From positions 4,061,955-4,125,954 of the forward strand of contig NC_057015.1 of NCBI RefSeq assembly GCF_000002595.2: a DNA stretch of 64,000 bases. The letters are read 5' to 3'. The notes beneath the pieces are model-generated. The model was not told the DNA's origin. It ran no database searches and was given only the letters and a program-made list of their open reading frames with translations. Within the stretch, counting starts at the first letter, position 1. Each line of letters starts with the position of its first letter. A program made the position numbers and the translations under genes. This DNA is from Chlamydomonas reinhardtii (lineage: Eukaryota > Chlorophyta > Chlorophyceae > Chlamydomonadales > Chlamydomonadaceae). This document shows, in pieces, positions 1-11,003 of this stretch.

Positions 1-57
1 CACCAGGAGCTGGCCCGGCTGGCGGGCACGCTGCAGAGCCAGGGGTTACTGGAGTGA
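1..57 (+). CDS. 3' end of an upstream gene (C-terminal 18 residues)
   Basis: Frame 1 is open from the first base and gives a short leucine- and glutamine-rich helical tail ending ...QSQGLLE before a TGA at 55-57. The high GC and codon use resemble the real exons further on. Too little is present to name the product. It may equally be a chance open stretch. The rest of this gene lies left of the window. Confidence 0.3.
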   Translation, partial: HQELARLAGTLQSQGLLE

Positions 58-975
58 TTGAGGACAGCGGGAATCGTCATCATCCTTGCTAGGTGCTGAA
101 AGCAGGCAGGGATATGGAGGAGGTGCAGCGCGTGATCTTCTGCTAGGTGTTGACTGCGCGCGGGCTGATCAAGCCATAGGACTGATAGAAGCCCTTTAGC
201 GCATATATTGCGTGATGCAACAAGGCGGATAATGTCTACAAAGGAAGGGGCAGTATGAACTATCCCAGGTAGTGAAATCGATTGGTGACACCGGCACTGG
301 ACGGCTGGTGCGCGGGTGAGCGGGCCGTGAGCGGCATGGCGGGATAGTACTGAATGCCGTGTGGTGAGCAACGGACGATGGGCGCCCGTGCGGGGCAACG
401 GGCCTTGGTGCTTGCTGCATCAAGGTAAGAATGAGAAAAGGATGAGACGGCGGCCAACAATTAGTTGCTCTGCTTATTGCGGCCGTGGCGAGGGGGGAGA
501 GGCCCGCAAGTTGGGGAGCGGGGCGGCATACCTTGGCCCCCTCAACATCTCAGCCATCGGCCAGCTGATAGCCTGGTATGCAATCGTATCAGAACAAGGA
601 CGCCTCCGTGTGAAGCAAACAATGCAAAGCTGATTGCCACTGCATGGCGTAAAAGCGGTTGTTAGCACAGCACCCCTCTCTTACACTATGCATGTGTTCG
701 AGCATAACCTTGTGTATATGTATAACCAAACTGAGCCCCCAACAATGGCCTTGTTGGCTACGACGTGACCAACGGGTCCGCCAGCGCTCTGCGTCGCTGA
801 TAGGCTCTACCGTAAGGCCCTGGCTATGGGGCTGGCTCGCTGGATGTCCCACACTCTCGTCCGTTAGGGTCAGCAGGCGCTTGGAAGCGCGGCCAGCCCG
901 GGCCATCACTCGCTTGGCCACTGTGGCTCTCTTAGCTTCCGTGTCTGTGTGTCTTTAGTTCCAGCTTCATTCAGC
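58..975. other. intergenic region upstream of the Dam-like gene
   Basis: About 0.9 kb without a convincing gene. The open frames here are short, overlap on both strands and show no family resemblance. It should hold the 3' UTR of the left-hand gene and the promoter and 5' UTR of the gene starting at 976. No clear TATA box, repeat or RNA gene was recognised. Confidence 0.5.
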
Positions 976-3900
976 ATGGACCTGCTGCTGAGCGCGGTGG
1001 ACGTGGTTCGGCGCGACCCCGAGGACCTTCAAGGATGCGAGACGCTAATAGTTGCCAACTACCAGCGCAACAACTGGCTGAAGGTCGGAGCAGCGCTGAT
1101 TATCATCCATGATACACAGCTCTTCAAGAAATCGGGGGCGGACTCGTTCTCGCATTACATCTCGAAAAAGTCCATTTTTGGCTTCGGTAAGAGTGGTCAC
1201 GGCGATTCTGTAGTGATTTGTTGGCCATGAAAATGCTTTGGTGCTTTGGCAAAGCGAGGACCTCAGGGGCTTGCTTTCGGTCCACTGTGCACGCAGGCCC
1301 GCGCCAAGCGCTCCGCTTGCTGGCGGCCACCAAACTGGCCAAAATCTTTCCTCCCACGATCGCCCTGCCAACGAGCGAGCGCCAGGCGAGGCGCCGGGGC
1401 GGGGGCAGCATCATGGCGAAGGGTCCATGGGTCTATGGCGCCTGTCCCCGCTGCAAAGGAGCTTACAGTAATCGTCCTGAGGGCTTGCGGTCGTGTCGAC
1501 TTGTGCAACTTCACCGCCCAGTCGCTCAGCGAATCCTGTCGGCTCACCCCACGCCCTCAGGTCCGTGCGCTGGTGGGACTGGAGCCTCGCAAGGCCATCA
1601 AGACCTGGGTGAAGGCCAACTTGATAGCGCAGGAGACGGGCGTTCCGCTCACGCACCGCCTGGTGGAGTCGGTGCTGAGCAAGGACCTGCCCGAGTCCTA
1701 CCGCGCCGCCTGCGCCGACTGGCAGGACTACGTGCACCACGACAGCGAGTACTATCGCTCGCCCCACCACATCGTGGCGGCAGTGAAGCGTCTGTTCAAC
1801 GGCACCATAGACCTGGACCCGTGCAGCGACGAGCTGGCGCAGGTGGGGGCCAAGGGTGTGCGGAGGCCGGGCAGGCATGGTCGTTCGGGACCCGCAACTG
1901 CCCTCTGACTGGCTGGCTGTCCGGGTGCGGCACGGGGCGCTACTGGATGTGGCAGAGCACGGTGACAGTATACACACCTCTCACGATCCCATGTGTTTGT
2001 GTTGCAGGTGGGCGTTCAGGCCGCCCGCTTCTACTCGGCGGAGGACGACGGCCTGCAGCCCAGCAACGCATGGACGGGCCGCGTGTACGTGTTCCCGCCC
2101 GTGGGCATGCACGGCAACAACATGCTGCAGGTGGGAGGCGCGCGGCGGCTGGCATTGCGGCGATATCCGTGGCTGTAGATAGGGCGGGCCTGCGCGCCTG
2201 TTGGCCGCATGCTTAACTTGTAACTCCAGGGCCTGTAGCACGCTCACATACAGTATCTCCTGCCCCAACATGCGTGTTGCTTTCCGCTGTCGCTGTCTTG
2301 TGCCGCCTCGTCTGCAGGGCCTGTTCCTGGAGCGCGCCATCGCCGAGCACAGGGCGGGCCGCGTGAGCGAGGTGGTGCTGCTGCTGAATGTGGCCATCGG
2401 CCAGAAGTGGTTTACCAAGGTGTTTGACTACGCGCACTGCTTCCTCGCCGACAAACCGCTGAAGCCGCAAACCGCGCCGCCGCCAGGCTGGGGCGTGCCG
2501 CGGCCAGAGAGCGCAGCCGCGCTGGTGGCGGTGGCCGCGGCTGCAGCGCTCCTGGGCCCTGGGCCAGCCGATGCATCAGAGCTGTCGCTGGAGCACTCAG
2601 GTGCCCGCAGCGGCAGCGGAGGCGGCAACGGGAATAGGGGAGGCACATCGGGGACCAGCAGCAAGGCACGCCGGTCCGGGGGTGGCGGCGCGCGGCGGCG
2701 GCAGCAACGACGGCGCAGCGCTGATGAGGACATCGAGGAGACCGAGGAGGAGGAGGATCTGGAGCTGGAAGAGGAAGTGGAGGAGGAGCTGCAGGTACCA
2801 GCACCGGCAGCGGGGCGCAAGCGCAGTCTGCACGCGGTGGTACTTCCCGGCTCCGCAGGCGAGCCGCCTGCGGGGCGGCCCCGGCGCAGCAAGGCGGCGG
2901 AGGCAGTGAAGGCCGCCGCAGCAGCGGCCGCAGCGGCTGAAGACGACGTCGTAGAAATGGAGTCGCTGCAACCGCTGTCTTCGCTCAACGGCGCACAGGA
3001 GGGTGCGGCGGCAAAGTCGGGCGGGTCGCAGGTTGTGCCTGCGGAACGTGCCGCCGCCAGGAAGGCCGCGGCGGAGAAGCGGGCGGCGACCAAGGCTGCC
3101 AAGGGGGCGGCGGCCAAGGCCGCCGCGGCGGCGGCAGCTGAGGAAGCCGAGGTGATGCGGCATCAGATGCTCCTGGCGCATCACGCCGCTGCGGCGGCGG
3201 GCATGGTGGACCCTATGGCGGCGGCGGCCGCGGCCATGGGGCTCAACCCGCTGACGCTCAAGCCAGATCCCAACGTGTATGGGCTGCTGCCGCCGCTGGA
3301 CCCCAGCCTCCTGCCGTCGCTGCCTCCGGGGCATTCCGGCCCCGTGGACCCTGCCTTGCTGGCGGCCCAGCTGGCGGCCGCGGCAGGCATGCAGCAAGCG
3401 GGCCAGCCGCCGTACGGTACGGCGATGTCGGTGCAGCATCTGGCGCTGCTTGGGACGCCGCTGCATGCACAGCAGCAGCTCCCACTCGCCGGGGCGTCGC
3501 CGGGCCTGCCGCCTGGGCTGCTGGCGCAGCCGCCGCCGCACCATCCACAGCTGCTGGGGCCAGGGCCGCCGCGGCCGTTGCTTCCACAGCCCGCCCAGTT
3601 GCAGCCACAGCAACAACAGCCGCAGGAGGCGCCGGAACGGTCGCAGCAACCGCAGCCGCCACCAACGCAGCCGCAACAGCAACACCAAGCGCTCCAAGGG
3701 CCTGCGCAGTCAGGACACATGCCAGGGCGTGGATTGTTGCCGGGCATGCCAGGCGCTGCTCCTGGCGTGGGCGGCCCGCCACTCGGCATGCCTAACAACA
3801 ACCCGCACGCAGTTGTTATTGGCATGCCCGGGCTAGGCACGCTGGGTATGCCGGGGGCACACAGCGGCGGCACGCAGCAGTCTAGCCAGATACCAGGCAT

Positions 3901-6496
3901 GCCGGGCGGCCCGCCGCTGCTGCCGCCGCAGCCGCCACCGGGCATGCCTGGTGCGCCTCCGCTAAACGCGCCGCACGCAACTCTGGGCCAGCCGCTGGGG
4001 TCAGCGACGGCGCTGAGCGCACAAGGCCAGCCGCAGCAGCTGCCACCACTGCAACCGCCGCCGTCCGGGATGCCGGGGCTGCCGCCGCCTGGCGGGCAGG
4101 GGGTGGTGGATATGCTGGCGGCTGGCAGCTTCCCTAGCGCGCAGCCCCTAGGCGTGCTGGGTATGCCGGGGGTGTCGGGTGTATCGGGCATGCGGGGGGA
4201 ACCCGCCAAGCAGCAGCAGCAACAGCAGCAACAACAACAACACCAGCAACAACACCAGCAGCACTCCCAAGGACTTTCGGGGCTGCAGCCGCCTCCAGGG
4301 TTGCAGATGCCGCAAGGGCTTCAGCACCTTTCGGCGCCACAGCCGCTGCAAATGCAGATGCAGGCACCGTTGCAGTCGTCGTCGCAGCTGCAACTGCCGC
4401 CGCCGTTTCAGTTCCCGGAACAGCCACAACAGCAACACGGAGCGCAGCAGCAGCAACAGCACGGAGTACAGCAAGGCTTACAGGCCCCGACGGCTTTGCA
4501 CGCGGCCACAGCAGCAGCTGCGCAGCCTGTACCCGACGCGTGTGTGGTGCCGACCCCTGACCAATTTGCGGCGATGGCAGCTGCAGCAACGGCGGCGGTT
4601 GCGCAACAGCAGCAGGCGCAGCAGCAGATGCAGATGCAGGCGCAGCAGCAGGCGCAACAGCAGATGCAGATGCAACAGCAATTCCAGCAGGTCTTCCAGC
4701 AGCAGCTAATGCACCAGATCCAGCAGATGCAGCAACAACAACTGCAACAGCAACAACAGCAGGCGCTGCTGCTGCAGCAGAACCATACCATCCAAACCGA
4801 CCAGCCGCAGCAGGTGCAGCCCCCACAGTCGCTGCAGCAGATCCAAGCACCGCCGCTGCTCCAGCCGCTACAGCCTCTGCAGGCGCATCAGCTGCCGCAC
4901 CAGCTGCTACAGCCTGTGCAATTGCTCCAACCGCTGCAAGAGCTGCCGCCGCAGGTGCATCAGCCGCAGATGGTGCCGGATGCGGTTCAGCAGCCCCACG
5001 GCGCCCTCCAAGCGCCTACGCACCCATACGTGTCGCAGCCCCCGGCGTCAGACCACGCCGCAACGGCCAGCGCTGCTGAAAAAGCCGTGCCTGATGCGCC
5101 GCCACAGCAGCCGGCGACGGCTTGTGCTCCTCCGGCCTCTGTGGGTGGCACGGCGCCGGCGAGCGCCGCAGCGGGGCAACCTGCGCCGCTAAACGCCAGC
5201 GCGCCAGCGGCAACAGCGGGGCCCTCGGCCTCGGCAGAGGCCGTGCAGAGCATGCAGGTTGCTGCGGAGGCACTGGAGGTGTCGGATTGGCTGGCTGTGG
5301 ACGTCACGCAGCTGGCGGCGGGAGCTGACGGCGGCGCGCACTCTGCTGGGGCCACGGTGGTGCCGCAGGAGCCAGAGCAGCAGCAGCAGCAGCCAGGCAA
5401 CGTTGCGTCCATGGCAGGCGGCCCGCAACCGCAAATTCTCCCGGACGCCCCGCCGGTGCAGCAGCTGGCCGCGCAAGCGGACGTGCCAATGCCGCAGCCC
5501 GAGGTCATCGCACCTGCAACCGACGCGCTCGCGCCCGACGGCGCCACGGCCGTTGCTGGGAACGGATACGCTGCTGCGGCGGACACCACGGAGCAGGCGT
5601 CTGCCTCCACACCGGAGTGGCAGGCCGCCGTCGCAAGCCTGCAGCTGGTGCCACAAGCACTGGCACCGGCACTGGCGCCGGAGGCGGCCCCGTTTGCAGC
5701 CCTGCTAGGACCGCCGCAGCCAGCGGCCAACGGTGACCCAATGGACGTCAGCCACATGGCTTTGGTGGCGCCAGCAGTAGTGAAGGCGGAGGCGGGGGCC
5801 GAACCCGGCGCAGCAGACGTCACCATGGAGGCGAGCAGGGTGGAGGCGGGCGGACACGCGGCACACGCTGAGCCTGTGGCAGGTCCGGCGGCTGGCAACG
5901 GTCACGCGGCAGCAGGCGCAAGCGACGGCATGGGCGCGGTTGTGGCGACTGCCGGCGCGGAAGTGCAGGTGGCGGTTGCGAACGGCAATGGCCATGCGCC
6001 GGACGCGGCTGCAGCTGCTGCCAACGCTGGCGTGGCGTTCGCGGCCGGCGCGGCGCCTGCTGCTAGGCCTGCGGCCAACGGCGCCGCCGGTGTTGCGGTG
6101 GCGGTGAAGCAGGAAGGCGGGGGTACCACGGCTGCGGGCGCCTCGGCAAGCCAAGCCGCCGTACCTTCGATCTTGGGGGAAGCCGTCTGTGATAAGCAGG
6201 CAATGTCAGCGCACAGCGGCGGCGCCTCCCGCCCTGCCGGTGGCTCCGCACGCGACCCCCGCCAGTTGGCCACTCAGGCTGCGACAGAGGCGGCGCCACT
6301 GGATGCTGCGGGGCCCAACACCGGTGAGGACGGGGCCGGCGCGGCAGGTGGCAGCGGCTCGAGCGGGCAGGCCGATCCCGAGGCGGTGAACCCGCGCGGC
6401 ACCGTCGTGGTGTACATAGGCGACAATACAAAGCGCTTCTGCCAGATTTTCTCGGAGCTGGGTTACATTCCCGGCTACAACGCATGGGCGATGTAG
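976..6496 (+). CDS. Phage-type Dam (N6-adenine methyltransferase)-like protein with a ~1,300-residue low-complexity insert
   Basis: Model: exons 976-1186, 1469-1842, 2008-2130 and 2318-6496, all with GT-AG introns and frame kept, about 1,628 residues. Residues ~1-160 have a 'QRNNWLKVGAAL...FSHYISKK' segment that recalls helical modules next to phage and plasmid genes. Residues ~165-287 match the phage Dam family (PF05869 type): IDLDPCSD, then ARFYSAEDDGL, then GRVYVFPPVG, then RVSEVVLLLNVAIGQKWF. The last ~33 residues (VVVYIGDNTKRF, about 6396-6496) match the final strand and helix of the same domain. About 1,300 residues rich in Q, A, P and G lie in between, with an acidic run near 2731-2793, basic patches that could be a nuclear localisation signal, GMPG repeats and poly-Q runs. 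The catalytic NPPY/DPPY motif reads FPPV (2092-2103), so methylation activity is doubtful. Inferred role: nuclear DNA-binding or regulatory protein. DIRS-type retroelements also carry such domains and are an alternative source. Confidence 0.72.
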
Positions 6497-9044
6497 GCAG
6501 GTGATCGAAGCCTTGGGCAGGGGGCTCTCGCAGGGCAGGCGAGCCGCTCCGCCCGGCTTTGGCAGACACTAACTGAACTAGGCAGGTTTGACATGCGGGA
6601 CTTGCGCGCGTCTTGACGTGTACAATGTGCAATTGCTGGGGTGCCCAGCATTATGTAGTCGCTGCACAGTGATCAAATGGTAATCACCAGGTGAATGCGC
6701 GTTGGATATGCGCTCCGCGGCCGTGTATGCGTGATAAGTAGAGCCCTTCCGGGTCTGATGTCGTTTCTTGTGCAATGAACTTTTGGGTTCCCTGGTATGG
6801 CCGTACTGCCAGCAGCGGCGTTGCGTCAGCGGGACGGGGCGGCTCGAGTTGGGACTGCAGCTCCGGCGGCACGCGCGCCATATCCGTAATGCGCAGGATG
6901 GGGCGCAGGACGGACCGCTTGTACTGTATAGTGCAGCGACGTGCGAGGCGTGGCCCGAGCGCACCAGCCGGCTTGGAAGCCACCAGCTGGCTCACACCCT
7001 CTAAACATCTACACCGCTCTCACACACCCGTGCTAGATACCTACGCCTCCCTGCCGGTTTCCGCCCACCGAGCCGTTGCAGCAGCCCTATCCGCTATCTA
7101 AGTATGCTTTCAAAACTGTGGCGCAATTCTGTGCGTTTGCGCTACAGCGCGATTCAGGCGAATCTAAGCAACATTATGGATTGCTTCCTGTATACCGGTA
7201 CGTGATCTTCTTCCCAGGCCGTGAGAGCGAGTGCAACGTGTGAACGAAGCCAGTAACCAGGGGGGGGGGTACGAACTAAACCTCCAGACCCCATGTCCCA
7301 AAACCTCCCGACCCCCCCTCCGGACCGACCGACCGACCCCACCACCGTGCAACACCTCAAAACCCCCCTCAAAACCCTTTGGTTTTTAGCCAGGTCGGTG
7401 TCAATCGACTGCTCTCGGCGAGCTCTACAATTGTATACCTTCGGTTCAGCTGGAGGCACAACTTGACTGGCAGCCATGCCACACATGTCCATGTGTCCAT
7501 GGCCGACCACCGACCCTTCTGTCAGACTACCGGGGCGTGCGCTTAAGCTTACAATTGCGCTGTACATATGATGTTTGAGATTGTGCGACGGAAGAGATCG
7601 GTGGACTTTCTCCCGGGATCATGTGAAGAATCCCGGGATTCATGTCACGCTCGATGGCCGGCGGCAGCCTTGTCGCCATGACCCACACCAAGCCTTGGCC
7701 GTTACAAGTTAGCATCAGTTCGCATAGTCTCCATGACACCAGTGAGAGACGCTCGAGTGGGGCTCTACGCTACTACGATGCCAATGTGGACAGACATGCA
7801 GCCGCTTTCCTGAGGCCAAACGTAATGCAAATGCTTTAGTATGTGCACGCTAATGTGTGCTAGTGCTTGTGCTATTGGGCGGAGCGTTTAGAGGGGCGTT
7901 TAGGGCGCGGAGACGAAATCTGGCAGTCCCACCCACATCCGCGTGACGAAACCTTGGGGACCCCCAACCCCAACGACCGACCCTGAACTTTGAGGGCCCA
8001 TAACTTTGTAACATCCGCATCCATAACTTTGCAATTACTACCCTGATTGAAACTCTGAAAGTGGACTTGGAGTCCTCTCGTCAAGCTCTTTCGTTTGAGA
8101 ACATGGGGCCTTTCCCATTCGAGACTACCCCCCCCCCCCTGCTCTGTCAGGCCGTGAGAGCGAGTGCAACGTATGAATGAGCCCAGTAACTACGCTTCAC
8201 TGGCAGGCGCAAGAACGTGCAGAGCAATAACTTACAGGCAATGTACCCGCTACAGTGCCCTCCACGGGTGCAACATGCCCCCACGGTATTAGGGCCATTC
8301 GTGGCTCTTGCCAACGCCGCGTCCCCACACGGTGAAGCAATGTGTTGAGTTTGCGCTTAGAACAGACGACCACTCAGGACGGTGTATTGGGGCTAGCGCT
8401 TAGACAGGATCAACCCATCACATCAACGGACCTCGGCTGGACGGCTGGGGAGTGGGGAGGGCAGGCTCAACCTGTCCTCCATACTCTGCACACACACGCT
8501 GCAGCAGCACACACTCCCAATCACTCGCTATCATTTTGCCCGATTGCAGGTCCCTAGCAGTGTTCCGCATCTGTACCAGCTACATATACTGGATTGTCCG
8601 ATAGTTTCGCACGGCATGTCAATACTAGCCGCATTGTCAAGTCCAATTTGGGAACTTATTGTGGCCGCTCTGCTCCTCTCCACGTGACCACACACGCCAA
8701 CCTCCTTACGGGACTTTGCCAACCTGTGGGAGGAAGGCCTGACGGCGCGTAAGTCCCTACTCTAAGGGTAGCCCCAGCTCGTCATCAAGTCCTTTTACGG
8801 CGTTCCTGCTACACAACCTGCCTTACCACTGTCCCATCGCACACCAACTAACCTCCTTATCGCAACGCAAGTCCGTCTCAGCGCTCCCCCACAGCCATTT
8901 ACTGCAAGGCGTCGCATGACCGACACCTCAAACACACCTGATTGAACAGGCTGGTTGCACGCAACGAGCGCCTCGCCCAGACACCGCGACCCGGAGTTGG
9001 GAGGCAGCAGCGGGCCAGGGGAACCTCCAGCAACTAAGTCAACT
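6497..9044. other. gene-poor, repeat-bearing interval
   Basis: This stretch has no convincing coding exon. It holds a 43-bp direct repeat (7215 and 8148), homopolymer G and C runs (about 7260 and 8130), a CCGACCGACC-rich patch near 7322-7340, and AT-richer segments unlike the coding DNA nearby. The open frames are short and conflict between strands. It is probably made of decayed non-autonomous transposon pieces plus the 3' UTR of the Dam-like gene. Confidence 0.5.
7215..7257 (+). repeat. 43-bp direct repeat, copy 1 (copy 2 at 8148-8190)
   Basis: The word beginning CAGGCCGTGAGAGCGAGTGC and ending in CAGTAAC occurs at 7215-7257 and again at 8148-8190 in the same orientation, with only a few differences. 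A G run follows copy 1 and a C run precedes copy 2. This could mark the edges of a roughly 930-bp element or two copies of one transposon end. Seen directly; its nature is inferred. Confidence 0.7.
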
Positions 9045-9905
9045 TCAACCAGCCGCTCCCGCGCCGCCCTCCTGCCGGCAGAAGACCGCCGGCCGGTCGC
9101 GGCCCAGGAGCTGCAGGATTAACAGCAGCCGCACGTTGCGGGCCGCGTTCTCGTCACGGTCCTGCGGGTGCCAGCAGCAGCGGGGGCGGGGACCAAGTGT
9201 GTCGCGCGTCGCCCACCAAAAATCCTGCCCCCGCCCCAATTCCTGCCCCCGCCCACGTTCCAGCCGTCATCCCATGTCACTCCCACTCACCCACGTCGTG
9301 TGACAGTCATTGCAGACCCGGACATCGAAGCCCGCGCCGCCCTGCGGCAGCTCCTTGATTGCGGCGCAGGCTGCGGCGCCCGAACTTCGCACACATCTGG
9401 AAAGGGCAGGTCATGGGCGAGGTCAGGGACGGCGTGTACTGTGCCCTCACCATGCTCGTGCGGAACTCGTTGATCATGATGACGTGGCGCGCGAACCGCT
9501 CACGCAGCAGCCGCACGAACCCCCTGCGTGGCGGCTGATCCGCCCAGCTGACCGTGCCGTGGTAGCCCGCGCTGCCGCCACCCCAGTCCAGCACGCTTTT
9601 CTGCTGCGTCACCCCCGGCTCTCCGCCCATCAGGCGCACGGCCTCGCGGCACAACACCCGCTGCGTCCAGCAGTAGACCTGCAGGCGCTTCTGCCGCCAG
9701 GCGGGGGCGGCGTACAGCGCGCTAGCAGGTCCACAAAGCCGAGCTCGCGCACAGGTGGCTGCACTGCCGCCTCACCGCTGCACGTTTTCCTTGTGCTCTT
9801 TAACACAGGTGGCTGCACTGCCGCCTCACCCTGCCGCCTCACCCTGGACCCCGGCACCGCAGCTGTACTTGTATTCAAGGCGACCGAGGACGATCTGCCT
9901 ATCCA
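9045..9905 (-). pseudogene. Fanzor (eukaryotic TnpB/OMEGA) RNA-guided nuclease remnant
   Basis: Read on the minus strand. The fragments in order are: VLDWGGGSAGYHG with a downstream PPRRGFVRLL (about 9480-9590), then MINEFRTSM (RuvC-II glutamate, about 9450-9480), an intron from GTGAGG to CCAG, MCAKFG, VRVCNDCHTTW (about 9290-9325), a second GT-AG intron, and DRDENAARNVRLL (RuvC-III aspartate, about 9120-9155). This is the C-terminal layout of Fanzor/TnpB proteins, which use an RNA guide and are spread by transposons. It looks broken. The first zinc pair reads CAKF instead of the usual CxxC, the frame slips between CAKFG and the VRVCNDCH part, and there is another frame change near 9650-9750. 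The N-terminal half, with the RuvC-I aspartate, is not readable on this strand because an inverted duplication starts at about 9811. Confidence 0.66.
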
Positions 9906-10428
9906 CCGCCCGGGCGGTTGGCAGGCTGGACTGCCAGGCGCACAGCGCAGGGTCCGCCTTCAAACGCAGCCTGCGTCTGCTGGTGTCGGGACTGTGCACC
10001 ATAGCGGTCGCGTTGTCCCGCCCGCCCTCTGCCTGCCGCGTTCCGCCGCCCGCACCGCCACAGCGGCGGCGGCGGCTGCGGAGGCTGCGGCGGTGCGGGC
10101 GGCGGAACGCGGCAGGCAGAGGGCGGGCGGGACAACGCGACCGCTATGGTGCACAGTCCCGACAACAGCAGACGCGGGCTGCGGCCGCCAAGCAGCGCCA
10201 CAAGCGCCGCGCGTTTACGCACTGCTCGGGGGCGGAGCACCGCACGAACTGCGGCTACAACTAACCAGCACAGCTGTGGCGTCTAAAGGCGGACACTGCG
10301 CTGTGCGCCTGGCAGTCCAGCCTGCCAACCGCCCGGACGGTGGATAGGCAGATCGTCCTCGGTCGCCTCGACTACAAGTACAGCTGCGGTGCTGGGGCCG
10401 GCGGGCAGGGCAAGGCGGCAGTGCAGCC
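9811..10428. repeat. large imperfect inverted repeat (head-to-head Fanzor 5' fragment)
   Basis: The left arm (about 9811-10059) and right arm (about 10089-10428) are near-identical reverse complements around a ~30-bp GCGG-rich centre. The right arm has roughly 95 extra bases (about 10180-10274) that the left arm lacks. On the plus strand the right arm reads ...VDRQIVLGRLDYKYSCGAG, and the left arm gives nearly the same peptide on the minus strand. An N-proximal Fanzor fragment therefore faces its own copy. The transcript could form a long hairpin. Confidence 0.82.
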
Positions 10429-11003
10429 AAGCGTCCGAGGATGGCTAACCTTAATGCACCTGCGACTGCGCGGCGCCTCTCCACCAGCCTCAGGCACATG
10501 ATGGCTCGCGTGAACACTCCTTTTGCGCGCAAGGGGGACGCAACAAGTGACGGTGCTGACTCGTGCTCTGAAAATGGGAGCGGCCAAGCGAGGAACGGTT
10601 GGGCCATGGAATTGCAGTCGTCGAGCGGGAAACCCGGGGTCGCGTGTTTTAGCATGCTTTCGAGTGAACTGCTGCCACGCTAAGTGACGACGATGACGTC
10701 CTTTGGTTGCTCGTGCTCCGCGTCATCAATGACCATTCTTTCATTCTTTCCCACCAGGCTGCCAATTCCTAGCAGCGCCAATAAATAAAATGTCTGTCTC
10801 TTCACACGAAACATACAAACATTCCCTCGCCTGCCGCACGTTCACGACCTCGACCAGTCGACAGGCCCCCAACGCTTAACCTCGTGATCACACCCATTCC
10901 GTGCTCACAGCAACCTCTCAGTGATCTCTAGCTGTCCGAGTTGTGCAGCTGAGGCGAACGCTCATAGTTCCGCCCAAAGCCCTTGTCTGGCTGTGGCGCT
11001 CCG
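10429..11003. other. intergenic, NYC1 upstream region
   Basis: About 0.57 kb with no gene recognised. It contains an AT-rich patch near 10780-10795 (AATAAATAAAATG) and should carry the NYC1 promoter and 5' UTR. No clear TATA box or regulatory motif can be assigned. Confidence 0.4.

Noticed and set aside
1218-2216. A continuous 332-codon plus-strand frame
   Set aside because: It runs through the introns of the Dam-like gene in the wrong frame and shows no domain; spliced exons 1469-1842 and 2008-2130 fit the family instead.
2400-6300. Long minus-strand and alternate-frame open frames (Cys-, Leu- or Arg-rich)
   Set aside because: They are shadows of the Gln/Ala/Pro-rich plus-strand exon; CAG, GCA and CCG repeats stay open in several frames and give no recognisable domain.
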